A DNA stretch of 64,000 nt, from NCBI GenBank assembly GCA_946699065.1, contig CAMPDV010000321.1:124001-188000 (forward strand), given 5' to 3'. This document shows positions 11,812 to 23,874 of the stretch, piece after piece. The notes under the pieces are model-generated. The model did not search any database, was not told the origin of the DNA, and was given only the letters and a program-made list of their open reading frames with translations. Origin of the DNA: Loxodes magnus. Taxonomy: Eukaryota; Ciliophora; Karyorelictea; Loxodida; Loxodidae. Made by a program: the position numbers and the translations under genes. Each line of letters opens with the position of its first letter. Within the stretch, counting starts at the first letter, position 1.

Positions 11812-14030
11812 TCATTAATCATTAATAAATAGACAATAATTTATTATCATCATTTTATATTCTTGTTTTGCTATCTAAAGGAATTAGTCCTAAAGTTTTA
11901 AAGCTAAAAGATGTTTTCGAACAACTTTAAAAAATTATTTAAGAATTTATGCATGATTATTAAATCTTTTAAAGATTTTGCGTAATTCAATCAAAATGAT
12001 AAACTTACTTTTATAGTTTTCAGTCCTTTATTTAATTTAAGCTATGGCTTAAATTAAAGCAAGATATTTTTTCAGATCTATCTAATTAAGTGACTATCTC
12101 TCGTTAATTTATTTTTAAATTTTTTCAAAAGTATCCCTGAGTTATTCATATGTATTTAGACACTAGGAATAATATGCTCTTTTTATTCCATATGATTTAT
12201 TTTTTACTTTTTTTTGGCTGAATTTACCGAAGCTAATCTTCTCGAGGCCTCCAAGTATTTTATGGAGTTAGTGGCTAATTATCTTCAACTCCTAGTAGAT
12301 AAGTTTCTATTTTAGTCGTAGCCATTAAAAATCGCTGAAGCAGTTGTTTCTAAATTTTTTGTTTAGTCAATTTTTTCTTCAGTCTTTTCTAATTTTTTAC
12401 TAATTGACATGTTTCCACCTTGCCAGAATATTCTTATAGTAAACTGAGTACTTTTTTCTATTTTTCTAGTAATATAAAGCTGAAGCCATACACTTTTCTC
12501 TAAGTTAAATTTTTTAGTTATTTATGTCTTTTTTAAGTAAGCTTCCGATATCTTTTAATAGATAAACTCCCAAACCCGATTCAATTATTTAGAGTCTTGC
12601 TAGTTATTGTCAGCAATATTTATTTTATTTCTCAAGGATCAGCAATCAAACTTCTTAGAACTAACGTATATAATCTCAACGTAAGTTTAAGCTTGAATGT
12701 TAAAAATTCTAATTTAGTTTGCTTTAATCTTTTAGTGCTTATTTAAAGCTACTGACTATTCCATATTTATTCAAGGTAAATTTCTTTTTTATGCTAAATT
12801 AATAATCCAGATGTTTCTTAAGTTTATTAAAGAATCAATAGGGTTTTCTTCTTTATATTTAGTTAGTGACTATTTTCAGTCGGCAAAATTTTCTAAAGTA
12901 ATCATGCTAACTATTTCAACATATCAACTCTCTCCCCAACACTCAGACCCGAGAATCTGCTTTTCTTAATTCTCTAGAATTTACAAAGAAACTTGCAAGT
13001 TTCACTTACACTTATAATTTTTCCTGTCAAGCTTTAGTATCTCTATCTTTACTAAGTTTTCTCTACTTTATTAATTAGATCTGTACTTTATAAATTATCT
13101 TAAAAATTCCAAAATTACTTGAGAGGAATTAAGAGCACTTGAAGTCTAGCTTGTTAAAAAGAAAGAGTTGCTTTTCTAATGTCTCTTTAAATTTATTTAA
13201 ATTTTGCTGCTAAGCTATAAATTATCTCTTAGAATCCGTTTTAAACTCCTAATTGCTTTTTAGATTTTATAGCTGCTATTTTTTCAGCTTGTTATAGAAC
13301 TAAGCCTCTTGAACTTTTAAGATCAAAAAGCTTGGCAAGTTCTAGAATAAATAGATATTTTCCTAGCATCTAAATAAATAATACTTACAGTATTCTTTAT
13401 TTGCTATAAGATATGCATAAACTCTACTTTTTTATGAACTTAATGAGATTCAGTTTAATTTAGTATCAGCAGGAAGTCTTAGTGATTTTCAGAATTTTAA
13501 TTGCTGTGTAAAATTCAAACTCTTATAAAAAGTCATCAGATTTGATAAAATTTTAGGCATATTCCAATATTTGCTTAAATTAACTCATCTTAAAGTCATT
13601 AAACTAATTCTACTCTTATTAAAATTTTAGGCCTTATCACCTTTTGCCTTTAAGTATTTTTTGATCGAAAGATAGTTCCAATCTATTTCTTTCCTTCTCT
13701 TTAATACTATAAAATTATGCTTTTAAGGAGATTATTTTCCCGGAGATAAAATGTAATTCATCTTGATCAATCAGAAGAAAATAGACTAAAGTTTTTCCTC
13801 AATCTCCTAATTCTATTTTAGGTTTAGCTCATTTTACTTAGATTAAACTTTCATAGTATTTTTAATAGTAAAAGTATCAGATGGACTATAGAATAAGAAT
13901 CTTCTATCAATTTAGTTATTTTAAATAGAAAGATCAATCTTTCATCTCTTCTTTATTTGCTAAATATTGGCAAATCTTTACTTTTTGCTGAGGATTAGTG
14001 TTTCTATGTTTTAGTTTGAATATTATCCAT
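11812..14030 (-). CDS. Probable PX-BAR sorting nexin (SNX1/Vps5-like)
   Basis: Read from the ATG at 14030, the minus strand carries a multi-exon gene ending at the TGA at 11812-11814. The N-terminal third contains a PX-like segment (FIVLKRRKEIDWNYLSIKKY, then FKQILEYAQNFIKSDDFLQE). PX domains bind endosomal phosphoinositides through a basic RR motif of this kind. A long helical region follows (GFQEIIYSLAAKFKQIQRDI, then RLQVLLIPLKQFWNFQDNL, and at the C-terminus TYEQLRDTFEKIQKQINERQ), which fits a BAR domain. The segments lie in different frames and are joined by tiny introns: 22 nt after the first exon, 19 nt near 13345 (GTAAGTATT to TTTAG), 19 nt near 12415 and 29 nt near 12210. If correct, the product would coat endosomal tubules in a retromer-like role. 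The assignment rests on pattern resemblance, and exon borders are only partly settled. Confidence 0.4.
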
Positions 14031-14039
14031 TTTATTTGA

Positions 14040-15090
14040 TTTTGGAATTCTAAAATTAACTAGAATTAGTTATTAAGCTAGATTACATCTAAAGCAAATT
14101 AATAGAGTAATATTAAAGTTAAGAGATAATTAAAGTTATTTAAATATATCAATATATTTAAATAAAAAAGATTCTTAAAGCTAGAGGAAGATCTTAGCTC
14201 TATAGAAATAATAATAAGCATTCTAGTTTTAATATCCTAAGTTTTATTTTTGTGTTTTTATTCTAAATTTATAAGTATTTCTTATTTATATTTTAATTCT
14301 TTCTTATGAGTCAACCACATAAATAATTAAGGTTTAACTGTAGATTTTATTAATCAATCTTATATCCAAATTTAAGACAGTGCTTAAATACTATAGGTAA
14401 TAAATTTATAATAGTTAGTTATATTAGTGATTATATCTATAATTATTTTTATTTAATTATTCTAACTGTGTATCAAGCACAGTATTTCATATATTTTAAA
14501 ATCTTTAGTATCCTAATATTTTAAGATAACTATCAGCTAATGTAGTTCATTCAATTATTTTAATGGAATGTGCTTTAATAAGTAAAAATAAATAATATAC
14601 TATTAAAATAAATAGTAATTATAGTAATATAAGATATCTATTTATTAAGATTAACTTAAGAAAGGAATATTTAATTTATTACTTACTTTTTAAATACTAA
14701 GCTTCTTAGTATTAGTTATTTAGCCTTAGTTAATTTACATATATAAGCTTACTAATGCTATTATTTTTAACTTTCATTTTATTATTAATTTCCTTTATTT
14801 AGTTATAATACTTTATTATTTTAGCTAGAGACATTTCCAATTATTAAATGTATTTAGTAGTTATAGATTAGTTAGTGCTTCTTTTATCTATTATTTATAA
14901 AGTTTATATTTTAAAGATTGTAAAGAACAATAACTTAAATATAGCTAGTTAAATATTTATATTCTAGCTTTAATCTTTTTTACATTTCTTAAGCTTTTTG
15001 CAAATATTCAAAGGTAAGTTTTATAATCCTAATTTAAACTTAAGATATCTTAAATCATTTTGTGAAATCATTACTAAAAATCCCTCAGTC
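14040..15090. other. Spacer between the sorting nexin-like gene and the duplicated gene
   Basis: AT-rich DNA without supported genes or RNAs. The far end approaches the 3' side of the gene at 15099, whose TGA lies in sequence conserved in its paralogue. Confidence 0.4.
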
Positions 15091-15098
15091 ACTTTCTA

Positions 15099-15924
15099 TC
15101 AGTTCATGCTAACAAAATTTGACTAGAGAAAATTAAAATTGGCTTTCTAGATTGATTTTATTTTAGTTATCTTTATCTATGTCTTATTTCCTATTTTTTA
15201 TTACATTAAATATCTTTCTTTAAATTCCATTTTCCTCTTTCCATTTATAGAATTGAATGTTGTAGCTCATTTTTATGGTCTTAAATTATTTTTCTATATC
15301 TATTTTTAGTCAATTTTGTTATTTAATGAGGTATTCCTTTATTTTTTTGAAGATTTTTCTGAGTCTCTAAATGAAATTTAATCTGATTATAATACTTTCT
15401 TCTTTCTTCTTTTTTATTTTATATTTCTTGATTTTACTTTCAGCGAATATTTTAAAGTGCTTTATACTTATTCTGCCCAATTAAATGTTTTTCTCTTTCA
15501 AATAAAAATAGTTTCTAATAGCTTCAGTAAATCCTTAAAGTCTTAAGATTTTAATTTAGTAATATCAGTTAATTTCTTTTAGATTATGACTTAAACTTTC
15601 TTATTTGTAAATTATCATAATCATTCTTATTTAATAAGCTAAGTCTCCAATTCTAATTTTGGAATAGTTTCTCAGTTAGTTTAGACGCAGATAAAGTTTG
15701 AATTAAAATTTCTAAGGCATTGGAAGTTTGATTGGTCCCAGTTAAATGTTCTATTGTTGAATTAAAGTGAAGAAGTAAGTTTTGTTTAATTTAATTAAGA
15801 TGTATATTAAAGATATATTAATATATTAATTAATAGAAATACTTTTAGTTTAATAATCTACTAATTATTATTTTCCTTATTCTTTAAATAGTACTAACTC
15901 TCTTTATCTAAACTTTAGTCTCAT
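15099..15924 (-). CDS. Unknown protein, paralogue of the gene at the right edge
   Basis: On the minus strand a frame reads SSLQFNNRTFNWDQSNFQCL, then KKLTDITKLKSQDFKDLLKL and IWKRKTFNWAEQVQSTLKY, with a basic C-terminus and a TGA at 15099-15101. The gene at 63310 (plus strand) aligns along its length and shares the DFKDLLKL core and the NWAEQVQ motif. Differences keep the protein: aligned codons differ as TGG/TGA, CAA/TAA and AAG/AAA, so the frame has been under selection with the reassigned code. The ATG at 15924 has a counterpart in the paralogue, but linking it to the conserved frame needs an unplaced intron or another start. No family was recognised. The moderate size and Lys/Gln-rich tail give no function. 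Confidence 0.55.
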
Positions 15925-15929
15925 TATTA

Positions 15930-16842
15930 TTATTTTAATAACCCTCTTATTTATATAATATGATTCTATTATTTTGGTTTAATGCTTATAACTAGAAGAT
16001 TAAAATTTAAATAATGTTTGAAAGATAATCAAGCAAGCTAATGATCTTATTCTAAATAATTCAATAAGTTAAAAATTATTAGATAAATCAAATTTAACTT
16101 GTAAGCTTAAGACATTATTCCTATCTATATTATGATCTTAAACTATTCCTTTTTCCACCTCTACTGCCTCTTAGTTATTTTTAATTTTTTAGTTCTTGAT
16201 GTTCCGCCTTATTGAGGTTTCACTTCTAGAAAATCCTTGAATTTAATTTAAAACTTTCAAATTATCTATTCATTTAACTTCGATATTTTTAAGCATCTTT
16301 TCTGGAATCTTCATTGCTGTTTAAAAATTATTTCTTTAAATTAAGTCCAGTAAATTTTTTAAGGGTCGATGTCTCAGCAGATAGGATATAAAATTTTAAG
16401 TGAAGCTTGAATATCACACCTTTAAGTTGCATTTGAATTAGGTTATAAATGTATATATTAAGGATATTAAAGTGTTGTTATCTTAATCTTGACTTGTTAC
16501 TTTTAATGTTTATATTATTCTATTAAGAATTAAATCTCTTTTTTCAATCTTATATACTAACTGTCACAACTTGTGAATATAGTATCAAAAAAATAGAAGA
16601 CTTAACTGATTCTATAGCTCTCCTATAATAAGATTTAATCTCTACAACTATGGAATTGTTTAGTAAGTTTTATTAAGAAGATAATTATTTGCTTTAATAA
16701 GTTAATGTTCAGCTTTTCCTTTTTTAATTAATTTAATTTAAAAATTAAACAAATGTAAGTGTCTATTTATTAAAATAGAGCTTAGGAAAACAGTTCATAA
16801 GTAACCTTTATTACAGTGAAATCTTCATTTATTACAAATTTA
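15930..16842. other. Spacer; upstream part of the duplicated block
   Basis: The segment up to about 15990 is still recognisably similar to the sequence just upstream of 63310, so the duplication includes 5' flanking DNA. Beyond it, a short minus-strand frame from an ATG at 16314 is protein-like but was not accepted. Confidence 0.4.
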
Positions 16843-17672
16843 ATGGGGTGGTTTAAGCTTTTCAAGTAAGCAGAAAATAGATATTTGAAGACTTTATTTT
16901 CCAAAAAAATGTAGCCTGAATATTTACATATAAAACTAAACATTCCTATAGAAATATCCTATTAGAGCTAAAATGAAGAATCAAATTCATGAAAGATGGA
17001 ACAATATAAAAAGTGTAAACAAGACAAAAGACAATCTATATAGCACCAGGCATGCAATAATAAAAGAGTAAGTATTTATAAATTTAGAAAAATTAGAAGC
17101 ATAAACCTATAAGAATCTTAATTACTAAGGTAGTAAGATTTAAGAATCTTTCAATTTAGGAAAGTTTTAATAAAGAGATTAAAGTTTATAATAAATCAGA
17201 GAAAACTGAATTTTCAAAATTTTAAGTAAGTAAATAAATACCTATAGGTACTGGAAGATAATAGAAGATAATAACCTATTTATATAAGTTAGTCTTCATT
17301 GACCTACAAATATTAATATCTTAAGAGCTATTCTAAGATATTATATTTCTCAGCTGTTGGAATTTTTTAAGCAAACTTATAATTTTAAGAAATAGAAGAG
17401 CTATGAAAATGCACAAATTAGAATGGGAAACACTAAGAAATAAAGAAATGCGTAATCAGCTTTTTTGAATAAATAAAGGCAAAAATAAAATTAAAATTTA
17501 GGTTTGAAAAAACGTTAAAAGCTTAAATAAACCAAAGAACCGCATCCGAAATTATCATAACTTCTTTGGGAGACGCAAATAGAGCTAATTCCTGCGCTAA
17601 TACATTTCCTGCGAATTTCTACAGCAATATAATGAATGCTAAATCTACTCATTTTAAACTTGTATCATTTGA
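16843..17672 (+). CDS. Unknown protein with one 20-nt intron
   Basis: An ATG at 16843 starts a 75-codon exon (MGWFKLFKQAENRYLKTLFS...). It is interrupted by a clean 20-nt intron at 17068-17087 (GTAAGTATTT to ATTTAG). It resumes as a 195-codon exon ending at the TGA at 17670-17672, giving 269 residues. Both exon lengths are multiples of three, and the intron is of the same class as those elsewhere in the window. The protein is basic, with a middle hydrophobic segment (LYKLVFIDLQILISQ, IIFLSCWNFLSKLIIL) that could be one or two membrane or packed helices, followed by KMHKLEWETLRNKEMRNQL. No family was recognised. Its 3' end overlaps the convergent gene at 17649-18107 by 24 bp. Confidence 0.5.
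17068..17087 (+). other. Probable 20-nt intron
   Basis: The segment starts GTAAGT, ends TTTAG and is in phase 0 between two open exons. It is the clearest simple example here of the short-intron type that also builds the array at 31.6-32.45 kb. Confidence 0.6.
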
Positions 17673-18107
17673 TTTTGAGATTTTTCGGCCTTTTTATCTA
17701 GTTTTCTGATCATAGTCATGCTTAATATTAAGCATGTTTTAAATTTCTTTCTTCTTTTAGCACCGATATCTAGCAGAAAAATTACACAGAATAACTTTTT
17801 AAATAGATTTATGCATTCTTTTAATTTTGTAGCAACTTAATATCTCTAAATTATTATTTTCGTTATTGTTGTCCCTCTCATGTAATCTTTTAATTCTATG
17901 CTATTTATCTTTCCTAAAATTTAATTATTAATTAGTTTCTTCATATAACTTCTCAGCCCTTGAAGGAATCTTCTTCAGAATTGCATTCTGGAATTTCAGC
18001 TTTAACTTAAATATTTATAACTTTGCTTGAATTTTCTAGGTATAATTTATTTTGTTCTATTTAATGAATTCCTCATTTTATTAGATTTTAGGATTTAAGA
18101 TTATCAT
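17649..18107 (-). CDS. Unknown small basic protein
   Basis: A single open frame of 152 codons runs from the ATG at 18107 to the TGA at 17649-17651 on the minus strand. It begins MIILNPKIQQNEEFIKQNK and continues KKIPSRAEKLYEETNQQLN and RIKRLHERDNNNENNNLEI, with a short Cys-containing C-terminal part. It is Lys/Gln/Asn-rich and probably helical in the middle. No domain was recognised. It is tail-to-tail with the gene at 16843 and overlaps it by 24 bp, so the two mRNAs would share complementary 3' ends. Confidence 0.4.
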
Positions 18108-18114
18108 CTAGTTT

Positions 18115-19610
18115 TAATCATATTAGTCATGCTAGCTTATCTTTAATAATTTTAACTAGCTTCAATTTTATTTTCTAACAGCAACATCTAGCATTATTAA
18201 AAATTAGCCTTAATTTTATCTACTAAAATACCTTATAAATAAAGATAATTCTTAGTCTTAAAATCCTAAAGACATGTAACTAAGTAAAGCTAAAGGCTTA
18301 TAATTAATTAAGATAAATTATAACATTTTTGATTAATAAATGTTTAGCTTTATTTTATTCTTATTATATAAGCTAGCTTCTTTATAGTTATTAGAGCTTG
18401 TCTTAATTTTAGTTTCAAATAGATTTATTAAAATAATTAAAAACTTAATTTTTCTTTAGTTCATTAAGACATTTTATTATAATTGCTAAATTTAGTGAGT
18501 ATCTGAATAGTAGAAATTAGATAATACATCTAATATAATTTAAATAAAGTTAACTAGTTAAAATAAGTTTTTCTTTTATCTTATGCTTTACTTTTTATTA
18601 AATATAATATATATAATCTTAATTATTATTACCTTAATTATAGAAATTATTATATTTTATTATATTAGATATATGATTCTACTATTATTAAAACCTTTAA
18701 ACCTTATTTTATTACAATAATAACCTTCTTTTGCTTATTTATTTAATTTTTATTATTAAGATATTTTAGTGAAAATAATATATTAAATAGTAATAATTTT
18801 CCTTCTTTAACTAATAAAAAGCTTTTTTAGTTTAAATCTATTTTTTGAGCTTAATAAAAGACTTTCTTCTTTAGATTTTCTTTTTTAGGGAAGAATTTGT
18901 TATAAAACTAATAATTTATTTTTAATTATGTAGAATCTCTTCAATTAGTATTACAATTATTATCTTAATTATATTATTCAGTTAGGAACTTAAAATACTC
19001 TCAGTAAAATAGAAAATAAAAGCTTTTAGACTTAATTATTAGATTTATTTTAAGCAGTGTCAAAAATAAGTAAATTTCTGTTTATTTTATAAGTTTATTT
19101 GGATATCAAATAGGATGCTATCAGCAAAACCTATTAAAATTAATAAATTTAATGCTTACCATGTATAAATTAGCTGTTTTTCAATTTGATACTTTGTTAC
19201 TTATCTATTTATTAGCTTTTTAATTGTGATTCATTAGATTCTTTTTCTTTTTTCTATATTTAAGAATTAAATCTATTTAATAGACTTAATTTAAAACTAG
19301 CTGATTTTAATTAGTTTTAGGTTTATAGAGTTAGAATATAAAATGATTTAATTATTAATTATTTAGACAATTAGCTTTTACAGTTATAGATGATAAAGCT
19401 AATATTAATTGATTTTATTTAATGTTTTATATAATTTAAGGTATTTAAGAGAATTTAGTCTTTAAGATAATAAAATGTTTACTGGAATTTGCAATTCGAA
19501 TTGCTATCTTTTCAGTTAAGTTCTGAGAAACTATCAAGGCTTTCAGTAATAAAGCTAGACAAATGAATTCTTAAAGTCACATGTTCTTTTAATCCGATTT
19601 GGTTCTCCTT
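18115..19610. other. Intergenic, nothing recognised
   Basis: About 1.5 kb of AT-rich sequence with frequent TAGCTT/AAGCTA words typical of the intergenic DNA here. No supported gene or RNA. Confidence 0.45.
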
Positions 19611-19615
19611 TCTTT

Positions 19616-22250
19616 ATGAAAACTATTAATAACAATCAAAAGACACTAGAAAGGGATGAACGCTAAACTACAAATAATTAAATGAATGAATATGAATACA
19701 AGAATCATAAAGAGAGTTAAACTTTCCTAGATTCATAAGATGAACAAGTTTTTGGTAATAAGGAACAAAAGATTTATCAAGAAGGATTGTAGCTCTTAAA
19801 AGAAGGTTTGAATGAATAAAAGATGGATAAAGTTCTACAAGGAATTCAAACAATTCAAAAGAATAAGTTTGCCAACATCAATGATCCATTAGTTCTTATA
19901 AATCAATTCATTGAAATTATTTCCCATAAGTATGATGAATAATGGTCTTTGCTTTTGAAAGAGTAGCTTGTACGAAATCTTCCTGAGTTATTGGCTATGT
20001 TGCTTTAGAAGAACGAGTAAAACTCCTTTATAAATAAAAAACAAAAGAAGAGCTCATTTTAAAAATAAATGATAGCTTAAAGTTAGTAAATAAAAATAAA
20101 AATAGGATTGGAGGTCCAGAACTAGATTTTTACTTAAGATTTAGTTTGATGATTCTGGAGAATATTCCAGATAGCAAAGAAACCGAATATTTTGGAATTC
20201 TATGTAAGATTTTAAAAGTTGCTTAATGAATAATTGTCTTGACGTTTGGAGTTGGAGTTATAGGGTTAGAAGCGATCTCTATTATAAAGGAGTTTTTCTT
20301 ATGAGGAAAAGGTTGGGTAAATTAGAAGCTCAACTATAAAAAGATTATTAGATTACGAGTCTTAGATGCTCTTGCATGTGATTTAGTGAGACAATACTCA
20401 AAATAAAAATTTTATCAATTTTGAGATATTGTTTTGAAAAAAAAAATAGACTTAAGATTTAGAGCATGCTATCTTCTAAAACACATGATAAAAAACCCGT
20501 AAGCTAGTGCAGAATTGGTAGAAGACTCATGTAAGCTTTTAGAAAAACTATGTGACGACAAGGATTGGTAGATAAGGTACTATGCAATGAAGACATTTTT
20601 GGAATTGATTTTAGAAAAGAACCAAATAGCTTGCACTTATAAGGAAAGAATATTTAAGTAAAAAAAAGAGAACTTAAGCAAGAATGTAAAAGAGCGTTAG
20701 ATAATTCTAGAATTATTAATGGATCCAGAGCATTTTGCTTTATTTACTTAAACAATAGAAGAGAATTGGTTGGCACTTAAGGGCATTAGCAGTAGTATAT
20801 ATTAAAATATGATAAGGACTTTAAAAGAAGAGGTTTCGGAGAAGCAAGAATATTACGTAAGCTTACTTTGCGCTCCTAATCCTAATTCATAAGCTGAGGA
20901 TGATCTTGACCTTGAAATTTTGAAATTTTTAGAAAACGATACTAAGACAGGATTATTACTTCTGGGAGTTTCCGTTTCTGGAAAGTCCTTGTTCCTGAAG
21001 ATTTTAGCCTTAAAATATCTAGACTAGAAACATGAATACTTATCCATATATGTGTATCTCCCAACTATAAAAGCATTCGAAGACAAATTAATAGAATCTG
21101 GTTTAGATAATTATTAAATAGAAAGAAATGAGACATTGAAATTTAGAAAGATTCTGTTCTTATTTGACGCGTATGATGAGTTGGGAGAATGCAAGGCTAT
21201 TATCAGTAGTAATAAATTAAAGCAAAAGTATCCTCAGGCAAAATATATAATAACATGTAGAGTAAATTATGCATTAAAAGAAAAAATTACCAACATTATT
21301 TTGCACCATACAGTAGCGAAAGAGTCTAATTATAAGAGTTATAGGAACTGTATATAAAGCCATTCGATATCGTTTAGATAGAAAAATATATAGAAAAAGT
21401 CCTAGTTAAGAAGAACCAGTAATAATAAAGTGTAAGTCAAGTTTCAAGTCAAGTGGAAGCATCTTAAATATAAGAGATGATGGCATTAATATAGAGAATA
21501 CCTGGTCTGAAAGAAATTATCAGTAATCCCTTTCTGCTATATATTTGTTTGAGTGAGGAAGAGATATTAGATTATTTAAAAAGTGGTTAAGTAGTTTAAA
21601 AGTCTAGAATATATGAGATTTTCATAGTTTAGTGAAACAAAAGAACCTAAGAAAAATTGTAAAATCAGGGTTTAAAAAGTAAGGTGCTCAACTAGTAAAT
21701 AAAGTTGTTTGAAAGTATCTAAAAGAATGCGGCATGGAAGATGTTACAGGGTTCTGTGGAGATATCAAGCTTTGATGAAGTGAATCAAAAGTGGATAGAG
21801 TAGTTTACGGACGATTAAAACCATATAGGGTGTCTGATATAGACAAAGGAATAGAATAATAAAAAGAGGTTTGAGTTTATTCATGCGTCGGTAAGAGATT
21901 ATTATGTGGCAAAGAATATTATAGATTTAGTTTCATCCGCTAAGGCATAAGCAATAGAGGTTCACAATATAAATAAATTTTTGATAGTGGACAATCTGGA
22001 GATACTATAGTTTGTGAGAGAGATTTATAATTCAAATTCTGCAAATAATAATTCAAGTGTGTAATAAAATCTATTGGAGATAGTGAGAATGTCCAGTACT
22101 AATGTTTCTTTATAAATAGCGGCAACTAATAATGTAACGATATTGAATTGGATGGATTACTAATTTACGTCTTTGGATCTATCGGGTATATGTGTGTCCG
22201 AAATTAAAAATTCTAGCCAGATGAGCTTGGTGTGGCTGATTAAATAGTGA
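19616..22250 (+). CDS. NACHT-type NTPase (NLR-like), C-terminal pentapeptide-like start
   Basis: From the ATG at 19616 the frame gives a helical N-terminal region of about 430 residues (PELLAMLLQKN, DFYLRFSLMILENIPD), including HEAT-like helices (DKDWQIRYYAMKTFLELILE). A P-loop GVSVSGKS follows at about 20970, then the Walker B acidic block KILFLFDAYDEL at about 21160 and the sensor-like YIITCRVNYA. This order and spacing define the NACHT NTPase of NLR-type signalling proteins. A 32-nt intron (21312-21343) joins to the winged-helix-like remainder (FEFIHASVRDYYVAKNII). The C-terminus reads IAATNNVTILNWMDYQFTSL then DLSGICVSE, the usual lead into pentapeptide or WD40 repeats, but stops at a TGA (22248-22250). 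One more junction, not placed, is needed near 20020. NACHT proteins act as oligomerising switches; the effector here is unknown. Confidence 0.75.
21312..21343 (+). other. Probable 32-nt intron in the NACHT gene
   Basis: The segment runs from GTAGCGAAAG to GTTATAG. Its removal joins NIILHHT to ELYIKPFDIVQ in the correct frame. It is inferred from the frame change alone. Confidence 0.45.
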
Positions 22251-22339
22251 TAAACCACCAAGCAGAGGTTAGGAAACTGAGAAAGGATAATGAGAAGCGA
22301 ATGGTAAAGCTCAGCCTAGCGGAAGGAATAGAATCGATC

Positions 22340-23210
22340 TTATGACTTGAGAAAGAGAACTAAGATCATCATGAAAAAAAATTAAAAAACATAATAAAAA
22401 ATTCAGAAAAAAAAAATTAGTTAAAAAATAGATCAAAAAAATAGACTGGAAAAACTAAAAAGAATCTAGACAAGCGCAGAAAGTAACATTCTATAAAAAA
22501 AATAAGTAAAAAAAAAAGAAGATAAAACAAAAAAAAAGTGAAGAAATGATACTTTCGTGATTCGAAAGAAATCTGAGTGAAGAAACTGAAAAAAATTCTA
22601 TGATCAAATAAGTACAAAAGAAAAAGAAAAATAACATAAGAATAAGGAGGAAAAAAAGGCAACTGAGAAAATAAAGAGAAAAAAGTTTCTGCGATAAAGG
22701 ATTTAATAAAAAAGATAAACACTTAAATGAACAGAGAAAGATTAAAAAAAACGAAGAAGAAATAGAAGTAAAACCCTAAAATGTATTTAAATAAAAGTTA
22801 TTTCAGTAGTCACGAAGGAAGAGGGAAATCGATTTAAAATTAAAAAAAAAGTTAGTACTCAAATAAATAAATTAATTACATTAAAGAAAAGAATTACTTA
22901 CTCATTAGCGCTTAAAAACACAAAGAGAAAAAAATTTAAAATCAAAAAAGCTACATGTCTTAAAAGTTTTAAAATCGGAAAAATTTCTGAAAAAACTAAT
23001 CAGAAAACAAAGCCAATAAAAAAATAAAGGGCTAAAAAAATATGTTGAAAGTAAGCTGCAAGAGATATGAGACAATATTATAAGAAAAAAACTGATTAAA
23101 AAAATTTGAATATGTAATTGAAAAAATTCTAAAGTTAAAAAATTAAAAGGCGTGAAAAAAAGAAACATAATTCAATAAAAAAACCTTAATCTTGATGAAA
23201 TATTTTAAAC
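22340..23210. repeat. A-rich, purine-biased low-complexity tract
   Basis: About 870 bp consist mainly of poly-A runs broken by single G, T or C (aaaaaaattaaaaaacat, aaaaaagaagat). The opposite strand therefore shows long Phe-rich open frames (about 22417-22722 and 22905-23168). These have the composition of the tract, not of a protein. Confidence 0.7.
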
Positions 23211-23212
23211 TA

Positions 23213-23337
23213 AAAATTGTTTTCACTTGTCATTGCCTACTCCTCCCATTTCTGCCTTTTCCGATCGGAAATTCCAAATACAACTCCTACAAAAACTTAT
23301 AAACCTCCTTTTACTTTTAAAAATCGTTTTCACTTGT
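23213..23337. repeat. Pair of gttttcacttgtca direct repeats around a palindrome
   Basis: The 14-mer gttttcacttgtca occurs twice, near 23219 and 23324. Between the copies lies the perfect palindrome tttccgatcggaaa (23258-23271). A near relative, tttccgattggaaa, is at about 4204 in E7. The function is unknown. Confidence 0.6.
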
Positions 23338-23874
23338 CAAAAAGTTTAGATTTATATGAAATGGAAAAAGTAAAAAAGAAGAAATAAAAGAGAGACTTAA
23401 ACAAGAATAATTAAAAATTGATGAGATCAAGATTATTATTAAAAAACATTAAAAACATTTATTAGAGTCTCATTGAAGGAAGCAATTCTTGCAGTAATAG
23501 ATGTCAAAATTTTTTTATTTTAAATATAAATAAACAGTTTCTTACAATAACTCTTTTATTAAAGTGAAATATTATTAATAAATAGCTTTAATTTATACCA
23601 TTTATTTTTATAAATAAATATTAAAATTTAAATTCTAAAAACTAAAAACTAATTAAATTGCTAATGAAGCCATTTAAAGAACTCTTTATTTAACTATAAT
23701 TAATAAAAAATAGATAATATAAAAGAAGAAATACCTAAAAGGAATTGAAGTTCTAAGTAAACCAAACGAAACATTAGCTTTATGACTTTAATAATATAAA
23801 ATTCTAAATGATAGCAAAATATAGTTAAAATAATCATTTATAATAGTAAGATATTAATATTAAAAATACTATAT

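Noticed and set aside
16000-16314. Minus-strand frame beginning MKIPEKMLKNIEVK
   Set aside because: An in-frame TGA follows after 14 codons and the rest has no recognisable domain; it is too weak to list as a gene.
22417-23168. Two Phe-rich minus-strand open frames resembling membrane proteins
   Set aside because: They mirror a poly-A low-complexity tract and have no start context, motif or codon structure.
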